A stretch of 64,000 bases of DNA from Pontibacter vulgaris (GTDB lineage Bacteria; Bacteroidota; Bacteroidia; Cytophagales; Hymenobacteraceae): assembly GCF_022758145.1 (NCBI RefSeq), contig NZ_JAJVDH010000005.1, positions 310,001 through 374,000 of the forward strand. Direction: 5' to 3'. Numbering within the stretch: position 1 is the first letter of the stretch; every line of letters begins with the position of its first letter. The position numbers and the translations under genes were made by a program. Under the pieces are notes generated by a model. It searched no databases, was not told the DNA's origin, and saw only the letters and a list, made by a program, of their open reading frames with translations. Positions 25,409 to 35,044 of this stretch are shown in pieces.

Positions 25409-26731
25409 TTAAGTAAGAATCTCAGAATAATTTGAGACAGTTTTTTTCTCGTTTAATTGCTTTTTTTGCTGTGCAGTTAATTCAGGCTCTTCGTCAGTTT
25501 CTTCAGCATTAGGTTCGTATTCTGTAAAAGCAAGGGCCATTCCTATTATGCCGTAGTAGTAAAACGGCCAGTTGTAAGAAAGTCCGTATGCAAAACCACT
25601 TACTACGAAAACCAACAAAGTTATCTGCTCCGGAGAAAGGCTTTTTAAACGCAGGTATTTTATGATAATATATATTGAAGGCACACTGATGATAATGAAA
25701 CCAAACAGGCCAAAGTAAAATAACTTATCGAGGTAAAAGCTGTGAAAGTGGTGGCCGGTGCCATCTTCAAAGTAAGCAATATCTGCGTCCTCGCTGTAAA
25801 ACTGAATTGGGAGTTCGAAGCCTGCGAACCGCATACCAAAGATTGGGTTCTGTTCTACAAAGGGCATATACGACTGAAACTGCTGATAACGCCATCCGCC
25901 CGTTCCCTGCGATTCATAGTTCTGAATATCGGATACACGGTTAAAGAACTGGGTTATTACCTCCGGACGCTCCGAAAGCACGAACAGGAAAATTGCCATA
26001 CCAACCATAGCCGGGAAAACTACCAGCGAAAGCCTTGCTGTTACAGACGGCCGCACAGGCGATTTATAGTAAACAAACAAAACGCTCACCACCAAAGAGA
26101 TTGTGGTGCAAACCCATACCGTGCGGTGCTGCAAGAAAAGTATAAAGCCTAGCATGACAAAGAAAAGCACCAGATGCAGCGGCCGCTCTTTTACGAGGTA
26201 CTTGTTAAAGAAATAAATACAAGGTAGCATGATAAGGTAAGTACTGCCAGCTTGTATGGCCCGCTCAGTCTGCACAAATGCACCCAGCGTAAGATACTCC
26301 CGTTTATACAACAGGATATTCAGGAAGAAACCTACAACAATAAAATAAGCGATATTTCTGAGTTGCTGTGGCTCCGGCTTACTGAAAAACATTCCGGCCA
26401 TAAAAACCAGGAACAGGCACATGATCTTGGAAAAAACGTGCGGATAAACCAGGAAGCTGCCGTAAACGAAAAAGGATTCTACTACCAGGGCAAAGAAATA
26501 GAGGTAAGCAATCATCATCCAGTATTGGATGAACGGGGTAAAAAGCCCGAAAAGCAAAATGGAAACGGCTACAGCAATCACTGCCAGATACTTTTCAGGT
26601 GTTGGCAACGGCGATGGTTCTCCTCCAGTAATCAGATCAAAGTATAAATAGTCTGTTAAAAAAAGCAGAAGTATAAATACCAGATAAGTATACTTGGTTG
26701 AGATCGTAAGATTTCCGTAGGTTATCTTCAT
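25409..26731 (-). CDS. O-antigen ligase/polymerase family membrane protein (Wzy-like)
   Basis: This 440-residue protein has about eleven hydrophobic segments and a large periplasmic loop late in the protein. The loop follows GTGGWRYQQFQSYMPFVEQN and contains NPIFGMRFAGF and FHSFYLDKLFYFGLFGF, a pattern shared by O-antigen ligases and Wzy polymerases. With Wzx, Wzc and Wza in the same operon, the most likely role is joining lipid-linked repeat units in the periplasm. The C-terminal tail is hydrophilic and acidic (EPNAEETDEEPE). It follows the GT4 at 26802 after a 70-bp spacer containing a GC-rich hairpin. Confidence 0.82.
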   Translation of the reverse strand: MKITYGNLTISTKYTYLVFILLLFLTDYLYFDLITGGEPSPLPTPEKYLAVIAVAVSILLFGLFTPFIQYWMMIAYLYFFALVVESFFVYGSFLVYPHVFSKIMCLFLVFMAGMFFSKPEPQQLRNIAYFIVVGFFLNILLYKREYLTLGAFVQTERAIQAGSTYLIMLPCIYFFNKYLVKERPLHLVLFFVMLGFILFLQHRTVWVCTTISLVVSVLFVYYKSPVRPSVTARLSLVVFPAMVGMAIFLFVLSERPEVITQFFNRVSDIQNYESQGTGGWRYQQFQSYMPFVEQNPIFGMRFAGFELPIQFYSEDADIAYFEDGTGHHFHSFYLDKLFYFGLFGFIIISVPSIYIIIKYLRLKSLSPEQITLLVFVVSGFAYGLSYNWPFYYYGIIGMALAFTEYEPNAEETDEEPELTAQQKKQLNEKKTVSNYSEILT

Positions 26732-26745
26732 GATGTATACAAGCT

Positions 26746-26795
26746 GCCTGCGCGTTGATGCTGTGTTGTTAAACTCACACTATCTACGCGCAGGC
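26746..26795 (-). other. GC-rich intercistronic hairpin
   Basis: A perfect 10-bp stem (GCCTGCGCGT with ACGCGCAGGC) encloses a partly paired 30-nt loop. No U-run follows. It lies between two co-directional genes of the polysaccharide operon and may act in mRNA processing, stability or attenuation. Confidence 0.6.
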
Positions 26796-26801
26796 GTCAT
26801 G

Positions 26802-27947
26802 TTAGTTATTCAGGTAAATATTAAGCAGCTTGTGGAGTGAGTTGCTTCTGGAGAATTTGTTTTGGAAATACTGGAATGCTTTCTCTTTCCAATCTGTAAT
26901 GGTGCCGTCCTGTTTCTTTTTATACACATCAAGTATGGCCTCATCAAAACGCTCGGTCTTATGGTTTAGCCAGTAACCGTAGGTATCCTTTTCTGCCGCA
27001 GGCTTGAAATCATTCATGCCGTGGCCGCTATAAAGTATAACTGGCAGCTTGCAGGCAATTGCCTCAATAATTACGTCGCCTAATCCTTCCCATTTAGATG
27101 AGAAAATGAAAGCGTCTGCAGCCCAGAATACTTTCGGCAAGTCTTCTATATAGCCCAGGAATTTCACGTTTTCTGCAATGCCTAACTCTTCAACATAACG
27201 TTTTTCCTGCTCGGCGTTTGGTCCGCTGCCTCTGTGCAGAAATACAATATTCGGGATCTGGTCTTTTACGCGTTTTACAGCCTCGAAAATATCGTTGTGG
27301 CATTTTTTGTCGTTGCAGGTACCAACTGTCAGCACTACAAAAGCATCGGGTGCAATGCCAAATTCTGCGCGGGCTTTTACAATTTCTTCCGGAAGTGGTG
27401 GTCTGAACTTGGTCTCATCAATCCAGTTATAAACGATAGCTGTATCGTTCTTCAGCATCTCCTTCTCTATCTTATGCACCGACTCGCCAATAGAAACGCC
27501 TGTTACGCCAAAGTATTTGTTACAGATCATGCGCTGGTATTCCCGGCTCTTTTTCTGAATGGAGCTATACTTGTCAAAAACATCGTGGTAGGTGCGCACG
27601 ATCTTCAGGTTTGGATTGGCCAGCTTTGTAGAAATACACTTCCAGAAGTATAGCATTTCAGGATGAATGTGGACCACATCAAATTTATTAGACCGGAAGA
27701 ATTGGTACATATCTACCAGGAAGCCTATACTTTTGGTAGCAGGAATAAAATGGATGATATAGCCTTTTTCTTCCAGTACTTGCTTGTAAGGCCCTAATGC
27801 GGTACCGTTGCAAAGAATGTGCTGCTCAAAACCTTTTTCTTCAAAAAAATCATAAGCATCATATAGCATAACTTCCGCTCCTGAATAATTCAGGTTATTC
27901 AGAACATGCAGTAGTTTGGTTTGTGTTCGGGTAATTGTATTAGCCAT
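26802..27947 (-). CDS. Glycosyltransferase family 4 protein
   Basis: This 381-residue enzyme shows an N-terminal acceptor domain (LLHVLNNLNYSGAEVMLYDA) and a GT4 domain with VVLTVGTCNDKKCHNDIFEAV (about 204-224), NVKFLGYIEDLPKVFWAADA and SSKWEGLGDVIIEAIACKLP (EX7E glutamates). It belongs to the minus-strand operon, 23 bp after the preceding glycosyltransferase coding region ends. It probably adds one sugar of the repeat unit at the cytosolic membrane face. The 'GAEV' N-terminus is shared by GT4 enzymes of many capsule and exopolysaccharide clusters. No specific donor can be assigned. Confidence 0.88.
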   Translation of the reverse strand: MANTITRTQTKLLHVLNNLNYSGAEVMLYDAYDFFEEKGFEQHILCNGTALGPYKQVLEEKGYIIHFIPATKSIGFLVDMYQFFRSNKFDVVHIHPEMLYFWKCISTKLANPNLKIVRTYHDVFDKYSSIQKKSREYQRMICNKYFGVTGVSIGESVHKIEKEMLKNDTAIVYNWIDETKFRPPLPEEIVKARAEFGIAPDAFVVLTVGTCNDKKCHNDIFEAVKRVKDQIPNIVFLHRGSGPNAEQEKRYVEELGIAENVKFLGYIEDLPKVFWAADAFIFSSKWEGLGDVIIEAIACKLPVILYSGHGMNDFKPAAEKDTYGYWLNHKTERFDEAILDVYKKKQDGTITDWKEKAFQYFQNKFSRSNSLHKLLNIYLNN

Positions 27948-27970
27948 AAATTTATTCTTGAAAGGGTGAT

Positions 27971-29206
27971 CTAGGCCGTGTGGCCCAGGGAGTATGTTTT
28001 CTGTGCTTGTTTTTTGGGAGACGGATAAGTGGACAGCACCTTGTTATATAGTTCTAGATAAGCTGCAGCTATCTCCTTAGATGTAAAATGTTTCTTTATA
28101 TAGCTTATGCCGTCGCTGCTTAATGATTCGTAAAGTGTCTTATTTTCTACTAGTTTTTTAAGTGCCTGGTAAATTGCCTGTTCATCTGTAACATCAACCA
28201 ATAAACCGTTTTTACCATAATTCAGTACCCACGGAACTGCGCCGCTTTTCTCGCCTGCTACAATCGGCAGCCCTAGAGCAAGGCCTTCAATCAGTGTATT
28301 TCCAAAAGATTCCTCAAGTGCCGGATGTAGCAGAATGTCGTATTGGGCTATACGTTCCATTAGCACGGAGTGATCATACGAGCCCATAAACGATACACCT
28401 TGGTCACATTTGTTCTGGATAGCCCACTTTTCTGCCTCGGACCCTGGTGCATACCCTGGCCCGTATATATGATACGTAATATCTTCGCCAAAGTGTTGCC
28501 GCAGCTGTTTAAAAGCTAACAAAGCTTTTGTAGCATTTTTGCGTTTGTTCCAGCCATTTAGCACCGAAACTATTTTTATACTGCTGCCCGGGTGCTTTTT
28601 ACTTAACTTAGCGATATAAGTTTCATTAACCGGGTTAGAAATAACAGTTGCTTTGCTGCCTAACGAGCCAAGTTTCTTCTGCAGATACAGAGAATTTACG
28701 CTAAAGTGCCTGCCCGCTATTTTTACTCTCAGATCCAGGAAAAACCTGATAAGGCGGTAAGGGTCTTTCTGCAGCTTAAGAATTTCAGTAGCAGAATCCC
28801 GGAAAGTTATAAGATGCGGATAATTGGACCAGATAGTGCCTAAGGCAAATTCATAAGACCAATGTGCATTTACAAAGTCGGGTGCATCCTGAAGTATAAA
28901 CTCTTTAATCTGGCGGGCTTCCTGCTTAAACATGTCAAGCATACGTTGCCTGCCTGATGGCCTGTAAACTCCCACATAAACAGTAAGGTGCTCTCCGCAA
29001 AGTATAACGGGTTCAGAGATAGTGCGATCCAAAGTATACAGCGATACATTTACACCATTCTTTAACAGGCCATTTACCAGGTTATTTACAGCCGTACCAC
29101 CTAAGCCAAGTTCCAGTTGTTCGGGGCTTACACCTTGAAGATGTTCTTTCAGGCTATTTATCAGAGCTGGGCCGGCTATACCTATTTTTTTTATGGAGTG
29201 GTGCAC
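27971..29206 (-). CDS. Glycosyltransferase family 4 protein
   Basis: I place the start at the GTG at 29206 (HHSIKKIGIAGPALINSL), ten bases after the upstream stop. The frame continues to an ATG at 29362, but those 52 residues overlap the coding end of the ATP-grasp gene and look non-native; an ATG at 29272 is a third choice. The protein has a GT4 core: SIKIVSVLNGWNKRKNATKA, HIYGPGYAPGSE, VSFMGSYDHSVLMERIAQYD and HPALEESFGNTLIEGLALGLP with the EX7E glutamates. It is an operon member between the ATP-grasp-like gene and another GT4. Family assignment is firm, the start is not. Confidence 0.83.
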   Translation of the reverse strand: MHHSIKKIGIAGPALINSLKEHLQGVSPEQLELGLGGTAVNNLVNGLLKNGVNVSLYTLDRTISEPVILCGEHLTVYVGVYRPSGRQRMLDMFKQEARQIKEFILQDAPDFVNAHWSYEFALGTIWSNYPHLITFRDSATEILKLQKDPYRLIRFFLDLRVKIAGRHFSVNSLYLQKKLGSLGSKATVISNPVNETYIAKLSKKHPGSSIKIVSVLNGWNKRKNATKALLAFKQLRQHFGEDITYHIYGPGYAPGSEAEKWAIQNKCDQGVSFMGSYDHSVLMERIAQYDILLHPALEESFGNTLIEGLALGLPIVAGEKSGAVPWVLNYGKNGLLVDVTDEQAIYQALKKLVENKTLYESLSSDGISYIKKHFTSKEIAAAYLELYNKVLSTYPSPKKQAQKTYSLGHTA

Positions 29207-29216
29207 TGCGTGTTTA

Positions 29217-30176
29217 TTAAGCGTAAGTTTTATCTTTTCGGGCTTTCGCAGGAGATTTTTCGATAAATTCATCCTGAAAGGCCTGTGCCAGCGTAAGCAA
29301 GGCGCGCATCTGTTCTTTTCGGTTAAGCTGGTTTGGAGGGCCGCCAGGTGTGTTATTTGCATCTACAATATAGATACGGCCATCTGTACGGTCTCTTAAT
29401 ACATCCAGTTCGCCATACTCCAACCCTAATTTCTGACAGAAGCTGATTATGTTCTGTACTTCTGTAGGGCTTAACACAGCTTCTGTTGGCGTAATAACTA
29501 CGCGGCTGTTCTTACTGGCAAAGCGGCTTTCAAGAGGGCGGTTTTTCATGTAAACAAATGGTATGCGGTTACCAATTATAGGAACCCTTATGTCTTCTAC
29601 CTCTTTGCTGTTTGCCTGGTTGTTAATCAGCTTATGGTACACGTAACCTTCTTCAGGTTTTGCTATCGGGCAGGTTATAGTTGTGCCATCATGCACAGCG
29701 TTCTTATTTCCTTTTTTTACACATACGCCTTGGTATACCAGTGGGTCTACAGCCATACTATAACCAAAAACTTCTTCCAATACCTCGTTTACGCGCTCTT
29801 TGCTGATATCTGTACAATGGTAATTTAGTACGTGTTGTTCTGCTGCAACAGCTTCCAGTTTAGGTACATATTCTTTAAAAGTGTCATCAATCCAGAACAC
29901 TGCAAAAGAATAGGCATCTGAAAGATTAGTAGTTACTTCGTAGCCAAGTATAGCCAGTAGTTTGCGCAGCATGCTGCGGTTGCGGGGGCCTTCCGGGTAA
30001 AACAAAGCAACTTTTAAAGACTCTTTCTGCTTTCGCTTTATCTTACGGGATAAAAAAGAGAACATCAGATTGTCACACGAAATCTGGTATTGGCGGTGAT
30101 ACTTATAAAATGTAGGGTTTTTATCAAGTCGTTCTAAAACTGACTTTTTAAGTGTGGGTAGAAAATTATTTCCCAT
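29217..30176 (-). CDS. ATP-grasp-like protein in the polysaccharide operon
   Basis: I chose the ATG at 30176 (MGNNFLPTLKKSVLERL); the frame runs on to 30224. The 319-residue product has an N-terminal basic region, a pre-ATP-grasp-like domain (VALFYPEGPRNRSMLRKLLA, FAVFWIDDTFKEY) and a C-terminal half resembling ATP-grasp ligases. The most telling stretch is YGELDVLRDRTDGRIYIVDA followed by NNTPGGP, which fits the Mg-ATP binding acidic residues of that fold. ATP-grasp enzymes make amide or peptide-like bonds, so addition of an amino acid or acyl group to a sugar is conceivable. The glycine-rich lid loop is not obvious, so it could be a divergent or inactive member. It lies between Wzx and a GT4. 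Confidence 0.6.
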   Translation of the reverse strand: MGNNFLPTLKKSVLERLDKNPTFYKYHRQYQISCDNLMFSFLSRKIKRKQKESLKVALFYPEGPRNRSMLRKLLAILGYEVTTNLSDAYSFAVFWIDDTFKEYVPKLEAVAAEQHVLNYHCTDISKERVNEVLEEVFGYSMAVDPLVYQGVCVKKGNKNAVHDGTTITCPIAKPEEGYVYHKLINNQANSKEVEDIRVPIIGNRIPFVYMKNRPLESRFASKNSRVVITPTEAVLSPTEVQNIISFCQKLGLEYGELDVLRDRTDGRIYIVDANNTPGGPPNQLNRKEQMRALLTLAQAFQDEFIEKSPAKARKDKTYA

Positions 30177-30296
30177 GGCGTTTAATTTCAATTTACTCGG
30201 AAAATTGTATGGTGCATCAAACACAGGTTTTTTTAAAATAAATAACCTATGCTATTAAATGTTTATAGTTGCTAGTAGCCAGGTACCTTTGTGTTG

Positions 30297-31817
30297 TTAT
30301 TTCATGGCTAACAGGCTTGACACCCGAAGAAGAATTTTACCTTTAAAGGATGTCTCGTTGATATTAAAAGTATTGGTAATACGGTAATAGATCTCCGATT
30401 TAATATGCTTGTTAGGACTCATAAAAAGTAAGAGCACCAGCATCAGAAAACCTACTACAGCTTCTGCAATTAATATGACCAGTTGCGGCATATTTAAATT
30501 CTTCAACCCATAAGCAGCCAGGTAAATAGCGCCTCCTGTTATTATGGCAGTGCCTGTAGCAGGTGCGTATGCCTTTAATACAGCCTTTAGCCTAAGCCCG
30601 AGAACTTTTCTTGTAACAAAAGCATAGGCAATGGTTCTGAAAAAAACTGAAAGCAGGAATGCTGTTGCAAAGCCCGTTACGCCAAAACCTTTAAGTAAGT
30701 ATAGCAAAATAACCATTGCTGTTACTGAGCCAATCTGAAGCACAGCCTTTATATTAAGTGTATTAGTAGCCTCGCAAATAATGCCTGCAAAATGGTTTAG
30801 CAGTAACAATGGTATTGCAAGTGCAAGTATTTGTAGAAGTGGAATGGCAGCTGTCCACTTATCGCCCAGTACAACAAGTACGATCTGTTCGGATGCAACA
30901 GCAGCTCCAACGCAGGCCGGTATTATAAAATAGGCCGCCAGCGATATTACAGTTACATACGCTTTTCGCAGCCTGGCTGTTTCTGACTGGAGCCTGCTAA
31001 AGGCCGGGAAAAGTACCCTTGATATACTTACTGTGATAGAATGAATAGGCAGGTTAACCAGCATATAAGCTCTATTATATAAACCAAGGGCACTGGCGCC
31101 CATCAGCCTGCCAATAAGTATGGTATCAAGGTTGCCTCCAAGAAACTCAAGAAAACTGATGAACGAAACCCTTCCGCCAAAAGCAAGCAAGGGCTTATAG
31201 TGTACCCAGCTGAACAGAAAAGCTATGTTGTGGCGAACGGTTGCATAAGATAATATGGCAACTATAAATGCAGATGATAAGCTGGCGTAAACAAGACTCC
31301 ATACGCCCATGCCCATATAAGCCGATGTAATGCCTATTCCGATATATCCAATAACATAAGCACTTATCTCCACAACAGCCATGTTCTTAAAGCGCATTTC
31401 TCTCCTGAGTAAACTAACCGATGTAGACGACAGACCAGAAATAACAAAAGACAAAGCCATTACCCGGATTACTGGAATTACTTCTTCATTTTTAAAAATG
31501 TAGATGGATAAGGGCGCAATCAACCACATAATCGCGAAGAAAATAATGCCAAGGAACAACGATGAGGTAAACGCAGAGCGAATATCTTCTTTAGAAAGCT
31601 GCTCTTTCTGTATCAATGCCTGGCTCATGCCCATTTGGGCAAAATAACTGGCAAAGCGTAATACTACCCCGGAAAGTGCTACCAAACCAAAAGCCGCAGG
31701 ATCTAAGAGCCTTGCCATAATGGCGGTATAAATAATCTGCATCAGGGAGGTAGTAATGGTAGAAGCTGTACTCCACTGGATGCCTGATACTGTTTTGGAA
31801 GTTAAATTTTTACTCAT
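30297..31817 (-). CDS. wzx: Polysaccharide flippase (Wzx/MOP family)
   Basis: I chose the ATG at 31817 (MSKNLTSKTVSGIQWST), typical of this family's N-terminus; the frame extends to 31853. The 506-residue product has about 14 hydrophobic segments and the MOP-superfamily opening GIQWSTASTITTSLMQIIYTAIMARLLDPAAFG, followed by LFLGIIFFAIMWLIAPLSIY. It should flip lipid-linked repeat units across the inner membrane to the Wzy-like polymerase. It follows the tyrosine kinase Wzc after 63 bp, completing a Wza-Wzc-Wzx order. Proteins of this length are often labelled lipopolysaccharide biosynthesis protein. Confidence 0.88.
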   Translation of the reverse strand: MSKNLTSKTVSGIQWSTASTITTSLMQIIYTAIMARLLDPAAFGLVALSGVVLRFASYFAQMGMSQALIQKEQLSKEDIRSAFTSSLFLGIIFFAIMWLIAPLSIYIFKNEEVIPVIRVMALSFVISGLSSTSVSLLRREMRFKNMAVVEISAYVIGYIGIGITSAYMGMGVWSLVYASLSSAFIVAILSYATVRHNIAFLFSWVHYKPLLAFGGRVSFISFLEFLGGNLDTILIGRLMGASALGLYNRAYMLVNLPIHSITVSISRVLFPAFSRLQSETARLRKAYVTVISLAAYFIIPACVGAAVASEQIVLVVLGDKWTAAIPLLQILALAIPLLLLNHFAGIICEATNTLNIKAVLQIGSVTAMVILLYLLKGFGVTGFATAFLLSVFFRTIAYAFVTRKVLGLRLKAVLKAYAPATGTAIITGGAIYLAAYGLKNLNMPQLVILIAEAVVGFLMLVLLLFMSPNKHIKSEIYYRITNTFNINETSFKGKILLRVSSLLAMK

Positions 31818-31880
31818 AAAGGGGGTAAAAAAGGAGTAAGAAAGAGGCAACACGTAAATAGGTGCTGCCTCTCCTGAAGA

Positions 31881-34268
31881 CTATACGTAATAGCCCTTTG
31901 CCTTTGCTTTGTAGCCGTATTCGTACGTTTTGTCGTAGTTTACGTCGTTTATGATCATGTACATATTCTGCAGTTTGCCCTGATCATATAAGTCGTTGAT
32001 CGGCTCCAGCAGGTTTTTCTGTGTATACTTATGCCGTACCACATAAATAGTTGCATCGGTGTAGCGCATCATGATAAAATACTCTGATACAAAGCCGATT
32101 GGAGGCGTATCAAGTATAACGTAATCATATTGTTCCTTGAGCAGTTCTATTAGCTGGTGCATTCTTGGCAGCTCAAGCAGTTCAATTGCGTTGGTCGGGA
32201 TAGGCCCTGAACTAATAATGTCCAGATTAGGGTGCTCGCTTTGCTGAATTGCATCGTTCAGCGTAATGTCGTCGGTTATATAAGTAGATAGGCCCACTTC
32301 ATTGTTCAGGTTAAAGTAGTTGCCAAAGGTTGGCTTGCGCATATCTGTTTCTATTAACACCACCTTTTTGCCAGATGAGGCCAGTTCAAGGCTCAGGTTA
32401 ACAGAGCAGAATGTTTTACCCTCGCCTGAAATAGAAGATGTTAGCCCTATTACTTTTGTGCCAGTATTGGAAGCCAGGTACTGCAGGTTAATTCTGACAG
32501 ATCTGAACGACTCTGCAATGGCCGAGCGCGACTGGTGCAGCATCACCAGGCCATCTTTTTTATCAGGGTTATGGGCAATTACACCCAGAAACGGAATGTC
32601 GGTAATTGCTTTTAAATCTTCTTTACCTTTTATAGTATCATTGGCTTTATCCGAAACCACAATCAAACCTGCCGGAATAATAAGCGCTACCAGAAACGAT
32701 AGTGCAAAAATGCCGCTGGCTTTCGAGTTTACAGGTGTAGTGCTTGCTAATCTGGCCTTGTCAATAACTTGTTTATCAGTTGTATTGGTGGCAAGCGCAA
32801 TAGCAGCCTCTGTGCGTTTCTCCATCAGGAAGGCATAGTTCTTATCGTTGAATGCGCTTTTGCCCTCCAGGTTAGATAACTGACGCTCCTGATCTGGCAT
32901 GCTGCTAAGAGTACCCTTAATCTGTGCAATGCGGCCTTGTACCTCATTTAAGGAAAGATCTGAGGAGCGGACCGTATTTTTGATGTTTTCGATAAGAGCC
33001 TGGCGTGTATTGCTGATTTTTTCGTCCAGCACTTTAATGATCGGGTTATCGCTGGTTGCTGTAACACTATAACCGGCTTTTTGTCTGCCAAGCTCAGCCA
33101 GCTGCATAATCAGGTTGTTAAGTACCGGGTTTTCGGCACTGGCAGAAGAGGGAGCTATAACCCTGGATAAATCGCTGTTGGTTTTAACAGTGCTAAGCAG
33201 ATCTGAATAATATCTTTTATTAAGTATGATCTTAGCACGCTCTGATTCCAGTGCACTTAAAGTTTCGAAGCTGGTATTTGACTGGAAACCTACGTTCATG
33301 AGGTTGCGCGAAGAACGGTAGCTGGATAATGCAGCTTCGCTTTTCTTTAGTGAATCTGAGATTGTAGCCAGCTGCCCTTCAATAAACTTCAGGGTTTTAA
33401 GGCCGTTCTCATTCTTCATTTTCAGGTCATGCTCGATGTATACTTCCGAGATGGCATCCAGGAACTTAATATCTTTACCAGGTACTGGTGTTTGTGTAAC
33501 CAGTTCCAGTACCTTAGAGTCTTTGTTTATCGGGTAAGCCTGTAACTGAGCCTGGTAGTTAGCAACAAGTGCTTCCGGGTTGTTTATGATGAAATAGTTT
33601 TTGCCAGGAGGCAATGCTGCATCGTGGGCAGAAGTATCGCTCTTAACAACAGTAAAGCTCAGGTTGCCATCGTTATACTTTTCGCCAAAGGCCAGTTCTT
33701 TTTCAATCTTTACCTGGGATAACTTATCAGTAGTGCGGCTTTCTTTAAAATCATAAACGGCAGCATCTGTAGCATCCATCGTGATTTTATACTTGTTGCC
33801 TTCTACAAACTCTATATAAACCGGCTGGCCTACAACCTGGCGGCTGCTGGAGTCTATTACTACTTTGTATGGCGCAGTTTCATATTGTTCTTTTACAACA
33901 AGGTCGCCTAGCTTGTTTACCCAGCTATCTTCTATGTTGTAGTAAGAAACTTCAAAGTCAAGCCTATCCAGTGTTTGCTTGATAAATGAATTTGATTTGA
34001 GTAAACCGATCTCATCATCTACTCTTATCCAGTTCTCCTGCTTTCCATTGATAAGGGTGAGTAGTTCCTGAGCCTGTTTAGAGCCAGTAGCTTTATCACC
34101 GATCATTAAGGTAGCTTTAACCTGGTATAGGGGGGTAGAGGTTTTTACATAAAGAAAAGCGGCTGCCATAATAAGTAACAGGGAAATAGCAAAGTAATGC
34201 CACTTTTTTCTGAACTTAAACAACCAACTCTTCAGATCAATCTCTCTCTCCTTGTTAGTTTTTTTCAT
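31881..34268 (-). CDS. wzc: Polysaccharide co-polymerase/tyrosine autokinase (Wzc-like)
   Basis: This 795-residue protein has two membrane segments (about 24-42 and 520-540) bracketing a periplasmic Wzz/coiled-coil domain. The cytosolic BY-kinase domain has Walker A (GLTSSISGEGKTFCSVNLSL), Walker A' (VVLIETDMRKPTFG) and Walker B (YVILDTPPIGF). The C-terminal tail holds a tyrosine cluster (about six Tyr within the last 20 residues), the autophosphorylation sites of this family. Wzc controls chain length and, through cycles of phosphorylation, export through Wza. The Wza gene ends five bases upstream, so the pair is tightly coupled. Length and architecture are normal for Bacteroidota, where co-polymerase and kinase are fused. 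Confidence 0.94.
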   Translation of the reverse strand: MKKTNKEREIDLKSWLFKFRKKWHYFAISLLLIMAAAFLYVKTSTPLYQVKATLMIGDKATGSKQAQELLTLINGKQENWIRVDDEIGLLKSNSFIKQTLDRLDFEVSYYNIEDSWVNKLGDLVVKEQYETAPYKVVIDSSSRQVVGQPVYIEFVEGNKYKITMDATDAAVYDFKESRTTDKLSQVKIEKELAFGEKYNDGNLSFTVVKSDTSAHDAALPPGKNYFIINNPEALVANYQAQLQAYPINKDSKVLELVTQTPVPGKDIKFLDAISEVYIEHDLKMKNENGLKTLKFIEGQLATISDSLKKSEAALSSYRSSRNLMNVGFQSNTSFETLSALESERAKIILNKRYYSDLLSTVKTNSDLSRVIAPSSASAENPVLNNLIMQLAELGRQKAGYSVTATSDNPIIKVLDEKISNTRQALIENIKNTVRSSDLSLNEVQGRIAQIKGTLSSMPDQERQLSNLEGKSAFNDKNYAFLMEKRTEAAIALATNTTDKQVIDKARLASTTPVNSKASGIFALSFLVALIIPAGLIVVSDKANDTIKGKEDLKAITDIPFLGVIAHNPDKKDGLVMLHQSRSAIAESFRSVRINLQYLASNTGTKVIGLTSSISGEGKTFCSVNLSLELASSGKKVVLIETDMRKPTFGNYFNLNNEVGLSTYITDDITLNDAIQQSEHPNLDIISSGPIPTNAIELLELPRMHQLIELLKEQYDYVILDTPPIGFVSEYFIMMRYTDATIYVVRHKYTQKNLLEPINDLYDQGKLQNMYMIINDVNYDKTYEYGYKAKAKGYYV

Positions 34269-34273
34269 GACTG

Positions 34274-35044
34274 TTATTTGAATGTGTTATATATCAAAAC
34301 GAGTGTAGTAATACCAGAGAACACCACGCCCAATAAGGTAAGGTTGTTTCGTCTTGTGTAAGAGCTTAATGGTTGTACGTAAATGGCGTCATTTGGCAAC
34401 AGGTAGTAATACTTGGATTGCATCAGGTTTGGGTCTGTTAAATCGAGTAGTACAACTTCTGATCCTGAGGCAGTTGGGCGTATCAGTTTAACCATTTTTC
34501 TGTTACCGGATTGGTCAATATCGCCTGCCAGGGCAAGGCCCTCCAGAATAGTTGCTTTCTCATTAAAGATGTAGTATTGGCCTGGTCTTCTAACATCGCC
34601 CAGAACGGTAACACGGAAGCTGGTCAGCTTCACAATTACATTTGCATTTTTAATGTACCTGTCTATATGTTGTTGCACTGTTTTCTGGGCATCATTTACA
34701 GTAAGGCCCGCTACTTTAACTGTGCCCACAGTTGGCAGGTTGATAGAGCCGGATTCATCTACAGAATAACCGTTCAGAAAAAGGAAACCCGGGTCTGAAT
34801 TTCCAAGCTGGTTCGGGCTGTTCGAGATGTTGAAAATGCTGGAAATCTCTGGCTGTATACTTTGTACTTTTATAGAGAGCACATCGTTTGGCTGAATTTT
34901 ATAGATGAACTTTTCTGTAGTTACCGGGTATGGTTTGTCTTTTGAAAAATTATCGTTCTGCAGATATACCAAGTCTTTGTTTGATACGCAGGAAGTAGCA
35001 AAAGCTATAAGCAGAAGTAGAAGAAAACTATGTTTCTTTAGCAT
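34274..35044 (-). CDS. wza: Polysaccharide export outer-membrane lipoprotein (Wza-like)
   Basis: This 256-residue protein starts with a lipoprotein signal (LLLLLIAFATSCVSNKD, lipobox Cys about residue 19). It has a polysaccharide export domain (FIYKIQPNDVLSIKVQSI; INLPTVGTVKVAGLTV) and an SLBB-like domain (VTVLGDVRRPGQYYIFNEKA). A C-terminal hydrophobic stretch (LLGVVFSGITTLVLIYNTF) may cross the outer membrane, as the Wza C-terminal helix does. It is shorter than enterobacterial Wza (about 380 residues), as is usual in Bacteroidota. It is the first gene of the long minus-strand operon, so the promoter should lie in 35045-35230, where the sequence is AT-rich and I cannot place it. Confidence 0.92.
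   Translation of the reverse strand: MLKKHSFLLLLLIAFATSCVSNKDLVYLQNDNFSKDKPYPVTTEKFIYKIQPNDVLSIKVQSIQPEISSIFNISNSPNQLGNSDPGFLFLNGYSVDESGSINLPTVGTVKVAGLTVNDAQKTVQQHIDRYIKNANVIVKLTSFRVTVLGDVRRPGQYYIFNEKATILEGLALAGDIDQSGNRKMVKLIRPTASGSEVVLLDLTDPNLMQSKYYYLLPNDAIYVQPLSSYTRRNNLTLLGVVFSGITTLVLIYNTFK

Noticed and set aside
29207-29362. N-terminal extension of the GT4 protein to the ATG at 29362
   Set aside because: It overlaps the coding end of the ATP-grasp-like gene and lacks GT4-like sequence; a GTG at 29206 gives normal spacing.
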